Assembly: GCA_025358235.1 (NCBI GenBank) | Contig: JANYKH010000286.1 | Coordinates: 1-15,814 of the forward strand | DNA from: Chloroflexota bacterium | GTDB lineage: Bacteria; Chloroflexota; Dehalococcoidia; Dehalococcoidales; RBG-16-60-22 | Length of the DNA: 15,814 bases | Reading direction: 5' to 3' | Shown: positions 7,329 through 15,400 of the stretch, one piece after another | How the letters are laid out: each line of letters starts with the position of its first letter | Numbering within the stretch: position 1 is the first letter of the stretch | Position numbers and translations under genes: made by a program | Notes under the pieces: generated by a model | The model's database searches: none | What the model saw: the letters and a program-made list of their open reading frames with translations, nothing else | What the model was told of the DNA's origin: nothing

Positions 7329-7940
7329 TTAAAACTCGAGCGGGGTAGAGTCTCTTTCCTGCTTGGCCGTGGAGCGTATCAGGAAAGTGAAGGCCACCAG
7401 TCCGATGGTGACATCGAGTATCATCGGTATGGCGATAATCTTGAACAGGTTGAAGGCATCGGCGAAAGGCCGGGCAATAGCCAGTAACAGCACCATATCA
7501 AAGGACATCATTGCCAGTCCGAGGATGATGGCGTGCGGAATCGAGGTAAAAAATGATGTTCGGCGGTTGTAGAACATTCCCGCTACAAACCCGGATAGAA
7601 CCGTGCCGATCGCACAGGGAATCGCGGTAAAACCGCCTTGAAAATATCGGTGTGCGCCGCCTATAAGTCCTGCTCCCACCCCCGCCAGAGGCCCCCCGAT
7701 CAGCCCCGCCAGCATCGGCGCCAGGTCTCTCACATTGACAATCGCCCCGGTTGTTTTTACTCCGGCCCAGGTGCCGTAGACGGATAACAGCCCGAATATC
7801 AGGATGAAATAAAGCTGGTCCTGCCGGGTGACGGTGCGGTCTGTAATAAAGGTGATTCTGATCCGGGCTATCATAAAGGCGATAAGCACCACAAGAGCGG
7901 CTTTAGCTAAAAGGTCTACTGACAGATTGAATATTTCCAC
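7329..7940 (-). CDS. Stand-alone LytS-type 5TM sensor domain protein (5TMR_LYT)
   Basis: This is a 203-residue polytopic membrane protein with about six hydrophobic segments. Its middle carries the signature of the LytS/YpdA 5TM receptor domain: N69-x-R-D, LAGLIGGPLAGVGAGLIGG (78-96 region), H97-R98, GGFTAIPCAIGT and LSGFVAG. In known proteins this domain sits at the N-terminus of histidine kinases (LytS, BtsS/YpdA) or diguanylate cyclases and senses a ligand such as pyruvate or a change in membrane state. Here nothing follows it but a short charged tail, so there is no output domain in the same chain. The start is GTG at 7940, with GGAGG only 4 bases upstream. A small stem-loop (7956-7976) lies just upstream of that site. 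It follows the PanE-type gene by 98 bases on the same strand. No kinase or regulator gene is adjacent. Confidence 0.8.
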   Translation of the reverse strand: MEIFNLSVDLLAKAALVVLIAFMIARIRITFITDRTVTRQDQLYFILIFGLLSVYGTWAGVKTTGAIVNVRDLAPMLAGLIGGPLAGVGAGLIGGAHRYFQGGFTAIPCAIGTVLSGFVAGMFYNRRTSFFTSIPHAIILGLAMMSFDMVLLLAIARPFADAFNLFKIIAIPMILDVTIGLVAFTFLIRSTAKQERDSTPLEF

Positions 7941-8038
7941 ACTGCCTCCGGAGAACGGGCTGTCAAAGCAGTCCCGAGTATTTCCACGTATCTTGCCTCA
8001 GAGGGGAGGCTGTTGTCAATGTGGGGATTACGTGGACG

Positions 8039-9004
8039 TTATTGCCGGGTCTCGAGGGCAAGAATCCGCTGATAGAGCAACTCAGTAACCGATGTGGGAA
8101 TGCTCAGTTTAGCCGCCTCCCTCAGGATATACCCTCCATAGAGGTCGCCTTCATTCGGCTTCGGCCATGCTTCTACGTCCCGCTGATAGGATGTTTTGTT
8201 GTCATATGGAAAATTAGAAGCTTTTTTCATCGATTTTTCGATGATGTCCGCGGAAAGTCCGATGGCCTTTTTCGAGGCGATAGAAGCAACTTCCTGCATG
8301 ATTCCGTTTACCTGGTTTCGTAATACTTCATTTTCAATTACTTCTCCCAGGCTTCTGCCGGAAGATGCCGTAACGAGCCCGAAAGACGCGATGAAAATGA
8401 ACTTCTCCCAGATTGCCGGATAAGGATTATCGAGCCATTCAAACCGGATTCCGGTTTCGCTGAAGAACCGTTTTACGGCAGCGGCATCATATTGAGGGAA
8501 CTGCGGGCCCCGGCCGAACCTGATAATACCGTCCCCACCGCTCTGAGATATTACCCCCGGGCTTTCAATGTGCGTCCCCAGGTAAAGGCAGGCGGGTAAA
8601 ACAATTCCCGTATTCAGATGACTGCGGATTCTTTCATAAATATCTACCCCGTTCAATAAAGGAATAACGACTGTTTCATCATTTATTTTGGGTTTAAGTG
8701 CCATGACCATATTTTTCAGGTCGTAACTTTTGGTGCAAATCAGTATCAGGTCAGGCGCCGGAATCCGGCTGACATCGTCTGTAGCCAAAATTGGTGTGCC
8801 CGCGATAATCTGGCCGGGGGTTTTTACGGTAATACCATGTTGTTGAATAGCCCGCAGATGTTCGCCTCTGGCAATAAAATATATTTCCCGCTTTTGCTCA
8901 TTGTTATTCCGGAAAGCGGCAGCTAGCCGTCCGCCAAAATACCCGCCGATTCCCCCGACACCGCAGATGCATATCCTGTTTATCTCACGCGCAGCCTGGT
9001 TCAT
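8039..9004 (-). CDS. Ketopantoate reductase family protein (PanE/ApbA fold)
   Basis: This 321-residue soluble protein belongs to the family that reduces 2-dehydropantoate to pantoate with NADPH. The N-terminal Rossmann domain opens ICICGVGGIGGYFGGRLA with the dinucleotide motif at 15-24. CTKSYD (K92) and LLNGVD (N118) are conserved substrate/cofactor positions. The C-terminal helical domain has WEKF with the expected catalytic Lys201, TSYQRDVEA (S272) and PNEGDLYGGY with E285, all matching the family pattern. ATG at 9004 has GGGAGG upstream at good spacing. No other pantothenate or CoA gene is nearby, so the true substrate may be another 2-keto acid; family members are often reassigned. The neighbours on the same strand are membrane proteins. 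It may share a transcript with the 5TM sensor gene 98 bases downstream. Confidence 0.88.
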   Translation of the reverse strand: MNQAAREINRICICGVGGIGGYFGGRLAAAFRNNNEQKREIYFIARGEHLRAIQQHGITVKTPGQIIAGTPILATDDVSRIPAPDLILICTKSYDLKNMVMALKPKINDETVVIPLLNGVDIYERIRSHLNTGIVLPACLYLGTHIESPGVISQSGGDGIIRFGRGPQFPQYDAAAVKRFFSETGIRFEWLDNPYPAIWEKFIFIASFGLVTASSGRSLGEVIENEVLRNQVNGIMQEVASIASKKAIGLSADIIEKSMKKASNFPYDNKTSYQRDVEAWPKPNEGDLYGGYILREAAKLSIPTSVTELLYQRILALETRQ

Positions 9005-9186
9005 TTCCCAACCTCCCGTGCAACCCGGATATTTTAACTTGTGTTGATATAGTAATGCATAATGCTATAAAAATCATAGAGATAAATGTTTATTGAACTG
9101 AGAGTAGATGATTGCTCGTTTATGTACGCTGAGCGGATTTTGACAAAACTCAATTCATAATATATTTAACCCGTAACTTTGTCAGG

Positions 9187-9891
9187 TTATGCCTGCCTGG
9201 ATGATAGGGTTGCAATAGCAGACGGGTTGAACCCTTTAACGATCAGCCACACCGCTAAAACCATCTCTTGCAGTGCGATTGGACCGGCCAAAATAAGCTG
9301 AGGGGTCGACCAGGGAATGATTAGGCCGAATAAATCTAAAAAGAAACCGAGAATCCACAAGGCGGCGGCAATAAGACCCCAGCCAGATATCCAGCGTGGG
9401 ATGAGGTTTGATTGAAATAATAAAGAATAGAAAAGCAGCGCCCCCAGCGGGAAAACGATTTGCGAAATAGTGCTGATTGAATTATTTCCTTCCAGCAGTA
9501 AGGTTCCCAAAGTTTGGAAATATGGTGCATTTGGCGTTCCGGCTTTAATATATTGCTGACTTAATATGGTCAGGAATAACCAGCCGGCCACCATGGCAAG
9601 AGTGGTAACGGTCTCCAGCGCCCCCCGGAAAACGACATACCCCATGGCCATGGCTTCGTTCTGTTTTTTTAAGATAGGGAACATCAAAACCGGAACCATC
9701 GCCAGGGCTAGACCCATTGTCAGCAGAAAAAGAATTGCTATTGTGATTTGATTTTCATTGGAGGCAACTTTGATGATAAAATCCGGACTGTCAAGAATCG
9801 GCCCGCTAATAACCTTGCATAGTATGCCGGCAACCGTCCCGATAATATACAGCGCTCCCACAATTACAGCAGTCTTTCTAAAGGATTTCAT
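9187..9891 (-). CDS. DUF4386 family membrane protein, copy 1
   Basis: This is a 234-residue membrane protein with about six hydrophobic segments (near 8-30, 50-72, 95-112, 140-160, 170-192 and 200-220). It shows the DUF4386 pattern: KKQNEAMAMGYVVFRGALE (75-93) after the second helix, and LIPRWISGWGLI (163-174) at a later loop. The function of the family is unknown. ATG at 9891 is preceded by AGGGG. It lies 30 bases downstream of a second member of the same family, so the two probably form one operon and could assemble together; that is inference. A 182-base AT-rich gap follows before the PanE-type gene. Confidence 0.83.
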   Translation of the reverse strand: MKSFRKTAVIVGALYIIGTVAGILCKVISGPILDSPDFIIKVASNENQITIAILFLLTMGLALAMVPVLMFPILKKQNEAMAMGYVVFRGALETVTTLAMVAGWLFLTILSQQYIKAGTPNAPYFQTLGTLLLEGNNSISTISQIVFPLGALLFYSLLFQSNLIPRWISGWGLIAAALWILGFFLDLFGLIIPWSTPQLILAGPIALQEMVLAVWLIVKGFNPSAIATLSSRQA

Positions 9892-9921
9892 TTGTTCCCC
9901 TGGTTATTTACTCGTAATTTT

Positions 9922-10617
9922 TCAAGATGCCAGGCCGGTTTCGGCTAGTGCTGGTGATGGATTCTTTACGCGCTTGATCAAAATCCATACTCCGATAAAA
10001 AATTCAAAGGGAATATAGGGGCCATAAAATAAAAATGATGGTTGAAAGCCATATATGGTCGCCAGGGTAGCGATCAGGCAGGGGAATACCGCTAACAATC
10101 CCCAGAGTGAAATGGCACGCGGCACAATTCTTGATTGGTATAACAGGTAATAAAAAAGTATGGCGCCCGCGCAAAAAGGCAGCATTATCAGCCCGTATCC
10201 AAAATTCATGGCTTCAAAGGCCAGATTCCCGGTGGTCAGCAGGGAAGCTGGGTGGCCTGAGGCGACATATTCCTGACTGATGCGTAAGAGAGAGAAAGCC
10301 TCGATGCGGCTGGCTGCCAGCAGCGTCGCTTCCAAGATATACAATCCGAAAGCCACCAGAGCCATTATTTCGTTCTGTTTCCTCATGGCAATAAAAAGAA
10401 CAGCGCCTAAAAAGATGATTCCTGCGGCAGTGACTACTTCACCTAAAATAGTGGCCCGCATCAGCCATGCGCTATTCGCAATCCTGACCATGGTTTCACT
10501 CATGTTTCCGGGCACGGTCAAAGCCAGCTTCAAAATCAATCCGCTGATCAAGGAAGTAAGAGCTTGCAGGAGAAAGGCGGCGCCTAAAAGTGTGGAAGTA
10601 TTATTAACCGCGTTCAT
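9922..10617 (-). CDS. DUF4386 family membrane protein, copy 2
   Basis: This is a 231-residue paralogue of the next gene downstream. It shares the two anchor motifs at nearly the same positions: MRKQNEIMAL (78-87) and IVPRAISLWGLL (164-175), with a glutamate at 96 after the first motif. About six membrane segments are visible. The rest of the sequence is well diverged, so the duplication is old. ATG at 10617 has AAGGAG at good spacing. The gene is the first of the minus-strand membrane block and is divergent from the stress-protein gene at 10880; the 262 bases between should hold promoters for both, but I find no convincing pair of boxes. Function unknown. Confidence 0.82.
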   Translation of the reverse strand: MNAVNNTSTLLGAAFLLQALTSLISGLILKLALTVPGNMSETMVRIANSAWLMRATILGEVVTAAGIIFLGAVLFIAMRKQNEIMALVAFGLYILEATLLAASRIEAFSLLRISQEYVASGHPASLLTTGNLAFEAMNFGYGLIMLPFCAGAILFYYLLYQSRIVPRAISLWGLLAVFPCLIATLATIYGFQPSFLFYGPYIPFEFFIGVWILIKRVKNPSPALAETGLAS

Positions 10618-10879
10618 TTATAATCTCCTTATTAGCCGATCCTGCTTAATAGTTGGCGGATTTGTACTTTCCAGTAAGATGTTATGTCTTGAATCGGTCA
10701 GATGCGCCGTGCAGCGGGTGGGAATTGTACTGGCCGTTTGGGGGGGCGTAATTTTCAGGTCAACCCACGCAGCCTCCTTTCCCCCGTCGCGGCATAATTC
10801 ACTGAAAAGCCAGAGGTCAGTAGACAATCAGGATGGGTTCTTGATAGACTTCAGTCAAATTTGGATCAGAGAGGCCGGC

Positions 10880-11332
10880 ATGTACAAAAAAATACTATTT
10901 CCAACTGATGGCTCCGAGTTGTCAGAATGCGCCATGAGTCACCTCGTGGCGGTGGCCAGAGGATGCCAGGTGCCCGATATAGTCTTACTTAGAGTTATCG
11001 AACCTCCGCTTGTTCACGAAGTTCTTGAAATTAACAAATCCATCATGCAGAACGCCAGGGAAGGATCTTTGAAGGATGCCAAACGCTACCTGGCCGAATT
11101 AGCCGATAAACTAAGCCAGGAGGGCTTGAAGGCAAGCACTGTTACGCTTCAAGGCCAGCCTGCCGACGAGATACTGAATTTCGCCAAAAACAACAACATA
11201 GACCTGATTATTATGAGCACGCACGGCAGATCCGGGGTTGCCCGGTGGACTATGGGGAGTGTCGCTGACAAGATTGTAAGGCATTCTATCTCCCCCGTCC
11301 TTACGGTTTCACCAGCCAGTTGCAGAATTTAA
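10880..11332 (+). CDS. Universal stress protein (UspA family), second copy
   Basis: This is a 150-residue universal stress protein. The open frame extends far upstream, but the ATG at 10880 gives the standard opening MYKKILFPTDGSELSEC and has AGAGG (10870-10874) 5 bases ahead. Asp10 and the STHG-x9-GS motif (113-127) mark the ATP-binding class. The loop QGQPADEIL (91-99) is the usual form, unlike the altered GGSVPNCIL of the copy at 3407-3901. The two share MYKKI, the STHGRSGV-RW-GSV block and a C-terminal VLTV-P-CR ending, so they are paralogues in the same genome region but in opposite orientation. It is the first of two plus-strand genes; the VOC gene follows after 165 bases. Its stress signal is unknown. 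Confidence 0.93.
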   Translation: MYKKILFPTDGSELSECAMSHLVAVARGCQVPDIVLLRVIEPPLVHEVLEINKSIMQNAREGSLKDAKRYLAELADKLSQEGLKASTVTLQGQPADEILNFAKNNNIDLIIMSTHGRSGVARWTMGSVADKIVRHSISPVLTVSPASCRI

Positions 11333-11497
11333 AATCTCAGGCTCAGGGCTGAAACGTCAGACGGCCATTTGGATTGGAATTAGTGGAAGAGGGGCAGCAA
11401 TAACAGGACGGCGCCCATTGCCTGTCTGACTTAATGGTTAAGAGGCGTGTAGGCAAAACAATCGATAATTCCGGTGTTCAGGCAGGAGTTTTGAAAA

Positions 11498-11887
11498 ATG
11501 ATGTTTAAACGCATAGATCATCTGGAAATAACCACTGGAAACCTAAAGGAATCCGTGGATTTTTACACCGACGTTATCGGCTTCAAATTTAAAGAAAATA
11601 TGCTGGTCAACCATCCTCCGTTATATGAAATCGTTTTTTTAACTCTAGGCGACACTATGCTCGAATTGCTTGGGGTGCACCAGCCAGATGAACAATCGCA
11701 AATTATCTGGCAGACCGGTTATCACCAGATGGCTATTGAAGTGGATAACATGGAAAAGGCCTTGGAATATTTAAAGACTAAAGGGGTAACCATTTCCATG
11801 GATCCGGTAAAAACGGGAACCTCCTCTAGGGCGAAAATTTTAGACCCCAACGGATTATCTATTGAGTTAAGACAATGGGGCACATAA
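11498..11887 (+). CDS. VOC superfamily protein (glyoxalase/bleomycin-resistance fold)
   Basis: This is a 129-residue protein made of two beta-alpha-beta-beta-beta units of the vicinal oxygen chelate fold. Candidate metal ligands occupy the four expected positions: H8 in IDHLEI, E56 in MLELLG, H76 in YHQMAIEV and E123 in LSIELRQW. That arrangement is seen in glyoxalase I and methylmalonyl-CoA epimerase, so a metal-dependent isomerase or lyase is likely, but the substrate cannot be told from sequence; the VOC family is broad. DPNGLSIEL is the classic second-half motif. ATG at 11498 is chosen over the adjacent ATG at 11501 because AGGAG (11484-11488) is closer to it, at 9 bases. A weak stem-loop with a T-run follows. 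It may be co-transcribed with the stress protein. Confidence 0.87.
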   Translation: MMFKRIDHLEITTGNLKESVDFYTDVIGFKFKENMLVNHPPLYEIVFLTLGDTMLELLGVHQPDEQSQIIWQTGYHQMAIEVDNMEKALEYLKTKGVTISMDPVKTGTSSRAKILDPNGLSIELRQWGT

Positions 11888-11932
11888 AAACGTAGTATAT
11901 CGATAAGACATAAACGGCAGCTCCGGCTTGGA

Positions 11933-11964
11933 GCCAATGGCTAAAAATTGGCCTTTCCCTTTTT
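11933..11964 (+). terminator. Weak candidate terminator of the VOC gene
   Basis: GCCAAT (11933-11938, first base G) pairs with ATTGGC (11947-11952) around an 8-base loop, followed by CTTTCCCTTTTT. An adjacent 5-bp stem (GCTCC/GGAGC) lies just upstream. The stem is short and the T-run interrupted, so this is tentative. Confidence 0.4.
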
Positions 11965-12181
11965 CATTTCACATCGTTAAAGTCGAATCTTCATTTCATC
12001 CAGTGGCTCAGTCCGTTTTGCAACTTACCTGATATTTAACCAACATCAGAATATCCGAGTGTAGTGGCTTTTAGCCTTTTCCGAAGCCTATCAAAGGCCT
12101 GATTACGCCCCGGTGCGTACTTTTAATGGTTGATTAAGCCTGTAATACTATTTCGCGGATAAGAGTACGCCTGCACACGGA
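11965..12181. other. AT-rich non-coding stretch, no gene recognised
   Basis: Together with its flanks this is the longest stretch without a protein-coding gene (11888-12250). I see no credible reading frame with a ribosome binding site, no tRNA, and no riboswitch I can name. The only structure noted is an inverted repeat GCGTACT (12115-12121) and AGTACGC (12164-12170), 42 bases apart, plus near-copies of a GCCTG(A/T)(A)TTAC-like word around 12099 and 12138. An unrecognised small RNA cannot be excluded. Confidence 0.4.
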
Positions 12182-12209
12182 GTGAAAAGGCGCGCAAATC
12201 ATTTATACT
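12182..12209 (+). promoter_or_regulatory. Candidate promoter of the 40-codon small gene
   Basis: GTGAAA (12182-12187), 4 of 6 matches to TTGACA, lies 16 bases before TATACT (12204-12209), 5 of 6 matches to TATAAT. Transcription would start near 12216, about 35 bases upstream of the TTG start of the small gene. Confidence 0.42.
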
Positions 12210-12250
12210 TAAAACAGTGAATAAATAGATAATAATTACAGAGGTGTGAA

Positions 12251-12373
12251 TTGCCAGTACTACTTAAAAAAACCGTCAGATTTTTTGAAAAGATTTTTAT
12301 TGATGAAAAATATGCCGAGGCGCAGACCAAGCGCTTGAGGGAACAATATCCCCATTGGTTTACCGAAAAATAG
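12251..12373 (+). CDS. Small hypothetical protein, 40 aa
   Basis: A 40-codon frame runs from TTG at 12251 to TAG at 12371-12373. GAGGTG (12241-12246) lies 4 bases before the TTG, and a stop (TAA at 12233) blocks upstream extension, so the start is well fixed. The peptide opens MPVLLKKTVRFFEKIF, continues with a mixed acidic/basic segment likely to be helical, and ends EQYPHWFTEK with four aromatic or His residues close together. It has no signal peptide, and its hydrophobic stretches are too short to span a membrane. It resembles no domain I know. A candidate promoter upstream and a strong terminator 25 bases downstream frame it as a separate transcription unit, which argues for a real gene. 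An alternative is a small regulatory RNA whose frame is incidental. Confidence 0.55.
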   Translation: MPVLLKKTVRFFEKIFIDEKYAEAQTKRLREQYPHWFTEK

Positions 12374-12397
12374 TCTAAGATATTTCAGTAAAAAGCG

Positions 12398-12448
12398 GGC
12401 CCCTGTAGAATATACCTTATACAGAATCTACGGGGGCCTTTCTGTTTT
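12398..12448 (+). terminator. Strong rho-independent terminator after the small gene
   Basis: The arms at 12398-12409 (GGCCCCTGTAGA) and 12427-12438 (TCTACGGGGGCC) form a 12-bp stem with one T-G pair, followed by TTTCTGTTTT. It isolates the small gene from dnaE, which needs its own promoter. Confidence 0.88.
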
Positions 12449-12474
12449 CATTCTACGTGCCTTAGTCTCAGCTG

Positions 12475-12483
12475 TGGTATAAT
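12475..12483 (+). promoter_or_regulatory. dnaE: Extended -10 promoter of dnaE
   Basis: TGGTATAAT combines a perfect TATAAT (12478-12483) with the TGn extension that can replace a -35 box; no good -35 is seen at 16-18 bases. The start of transcription would fall near 12490, only about 9 bases before the dnaE ATG at 12499. Confidence 0.5.
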
Positions 12484-12498
12484 TACCACTTCAAGACG

Positions 12499-15400
12499 AT
12501 GTTTACCCATCTGCATGTCCACACGGAATATAGCCTCCTTGACGGCATGTGCCGCGTCCCTCAACTGATTGCCCGCGCTAAAGAACTGGGCATGAAGTCC
12601 CTGGCAATAACCGATCATGGCGTAATGCACGGCGTCATCGAGTTTTACCAGGAAGCAAAGAAGGCCGGTATCAAGCCCATCATCGGCTGTGAATTCTATG
12701 TTGCCCCGGAAAACCACAAGAACAAGGGCAATGGCGAAAAGGGCAATAACTACCATCTCGTCCTGCTGGCTAAAAACAAGACCGGCTATGAAAACCTGAT
12801 TCAACTGAACAGCCTCGCCCACCTGGAGGGCTTTTATTACAAACCCCGCATCGATAAAGAACTGCTGCGCCTTCATCATGAGGGTCTTATCGCCCTGACT
12901 GCCTGCATCGGCGGAGAAGTACCTCAGCTTCTGCTGGCCAACCGCCAGGTGGAAGCCCGCCAGGCTGTCGAGGAATACCGCGCCATCTTTGGCGATGACT
13001 TCTACCTGGAAATTCAGAAACATCCGATTCCAGAACTGGATAAAATCAATCAGGGCCTCATGGAAATTCACCGTGAAACCGGCATCCCCATCGTCGCCAC
13101 CAATGACGTCCATTATATCCATAAAGAAGATGCCGAAGCCCATGATCTGCTGCTCTGCATCGGCACCAACGCCACGGTCAATGACGAAAAACGCCTCAAA
13201 TCACAGGGGCCTTATTTTTACTTTAAGACCGAAGCCGAGATGGCTGAGCTCTGCTCAGAAATCCCGGAAGCGATAGCCAATACTGAAAAAATTGCGGCGA
13301 AGTGCAACCTGGAGATGGAATTCGACCGCATGCACCTGCCGGAAATCAGCCGGCCGGAGGGCAAAACCCCGGATGAATATCTCTCTGATCTCAGCCACGC
13401 CGGTTTCGCGGAACTTTACGCGGACGCCGGGCCGGAAATCAAACAGCGCCTGGAATATGAACTGGACGTCATCAAAAAGACCGAATTTGCCAACTATTTC
13501 CTGGTAGTCTGGGATATAGCCCGCTTTGTCCATGAAAAGAAGATTCACTTCGGCGTCAGGGGCAGCGCTGCAGCGAGCATCGTGCTCCGCTGTCTGCGCA
13601 TCACTTATGTCGATCCTATGAAGCACAAACTGGTCTTCGAGCGCTTCCTGAACATCGAGCGCAAGGATATGCCTGATATTGATATGGACTTCCAGGACGA
13701 CCGCCGTCAGGAAGTTATCGACTATGTCACCGCCAAATACGGTCGGGACCATGTCGCCCAGATTATCACCTTCGGCACACTGGGCGCGAAGGCTGCCCTG
13801 CGTGACGTGGGCCGCGCCCTGGGCATGGCTTACGGCAGCGTAGATGCGGTGGCCAAACTCGTGCCGAACGCCGTGGGCATGACCCTGAAACGCGCTCTGG
13901 AAGAAAGCCCCGAACTTAAATCGGCTTATGACATGGACTCCACCGTCCGTAATCTGGTGGACTCCGCCATGAAAGTGGAAGGCATTTCCCGCCACGCGAG
14001 TACCCACGCGGCGGGCGTAGTCATCGCCAAAGACTCTCTGGCCAAACACGTGCCTTTACAGCGGTCCAGCCGCGATGGTACTCAGGAACGCGATCTGGTC
14101 ATGACCCAGTTCCCGATGGGCGATATCGCTAAAATCGGTTTGTTGAAAATGGACTTCCTCGGGCTTTCTAACCTCACCATCCTCGGCAAAGCCGTCGAAA
14201 ATATTAGAAAGTCCTGCGGCAAGGAAATCGACATCTATAACCTGCCGGAACAGGATGAGAAAACATTTCATTTGCTGTCTTCGGGGCACACCGCGGGCGT
14301 GTTTCAGCTTGAAAGCAGCGGCATGCGCCGGTATATCAAGGAACTGCGGCCCAGCACGTTCAGCGATATCGCCGCCATGATCGCCCTGTACCGGCCCGGC
14401 CCCATGGAACATATCCCCGAATTCATCGATTCCAAGTACAAACGGCGGGAAGTAGTTTATCCCCACCCCGTCCTGGCCTCCATCCTGGAGGAGACCTACG
14501 GCATCATTGTCTACCAGGACCAGGTTTTGTTTATCGTGCGTGCGTTGGCCGGTTACAGCCTCGGCCAGGCGGACATTTTCCGCAAGGCCATGGGCAAGAA
14601 AATCGCGGAAGTAATGCAAAAAGAAAAAGCCAACTTCATCTCCGGCACGATGGCGAAAGGATATTCGCAGGGGGTAGCCGAGGATGTATTCGCGCTGATT
14701 CTGCCGTTTGCCGGTTATGCCTTCAACAAGGCGCACAGCGTCAGTTACGCCCTCATCGCCTACCAGACGGCCTATCTCAAGGCCAACTATCCGGCGGAAT
14801 ACATGAGCGCTTACCTGACGGTGCTGCTTGACCCCACCAAGATCACCGGCTACGTGGCGGACTGCCGCCGCCTGAAAATTAAAGTCGAGCCGCCGGATAT
14901 TAACCGGAGCGACGTCGATTTCTCGGTGGAAAAGGACGCCAACGGCGAACAGAATATCCGCTTCGGCCTTAACGCCATCAAGAACGTCGGCCGCAACGCG
15001 GTCGAGCCCATTATAAAAATCCGTGAGAAAGACGGTCCGTTCAAGTCAGTCGAAGACCTGTGCCGTCGCTGTAATTTGCAGGGTATCAACAAGCGCGTGC
15101 TGGAGAGTCTGATCAAGGCAGGCGCGCTTGATTGCTTTGACGACCGCGGTAAGCTGATTACCAACGTGGGGCGCATTCTGGCCTTTGCCCAGCGTGAACA
15201 GCAGATGAAGGAGACCGGCCAGACCACTCTATTTGACATAATCGGCGATAACTCCGCCATGCCCGGTCCCGGTCTGGAAATGGAACCCGGCACAGTCACG
15301 AACCAGGAAAAAGAAACCTGGGAGCGTGAATTGCTGGGGGTCTGCCTTTCCGAAAAGGCTTTTGTGCCAACCGGCACCGCCCTCCTCGGGGAAATCGACG

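Noticed and set aside
7995..8010. GCCTC/GAGGC hairpin downstream of the PanE-type gene
   Set aside because: Five pairs with no T-run on either strand; too weak to call a terminator.
9138..9184. Plus-strand TTGACA followed by AT-rich sequence, and a TGACAAA/TTTGTCA inverted repeat
   Set aside because: A plus-strand promoter here would only read antisense into DUF4386 copy 1. The repeat arms are 7 bases with a 30-base gap, which is easily found by chance in such AT-rich DNA.
10618..10827. A 69-codon minus-strand frame abutting the DUF4386 copy 2 start
   Set aside because: It starts with TTG without a ribosome binding site, its composition is not typical of a folded protein, and it fills what should be the divergent promoter region.
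10280..10879. Upstream 200-codon extension of the second universal stress protein
   Set aside because: It runs antisense through the DUF4386 copy 2 gene and has no family resemblance. The ATG at 10880 with AGAGG and the MYKKI opening is the proper start.
11356..11430. GTCAGAC/GTCTGAC inverted repeat after the second stress-protein gene
   Set aside because: The arms are only 7 bases and 61 bases apart, with no T-run or other signal; not a convincing terminator or site.
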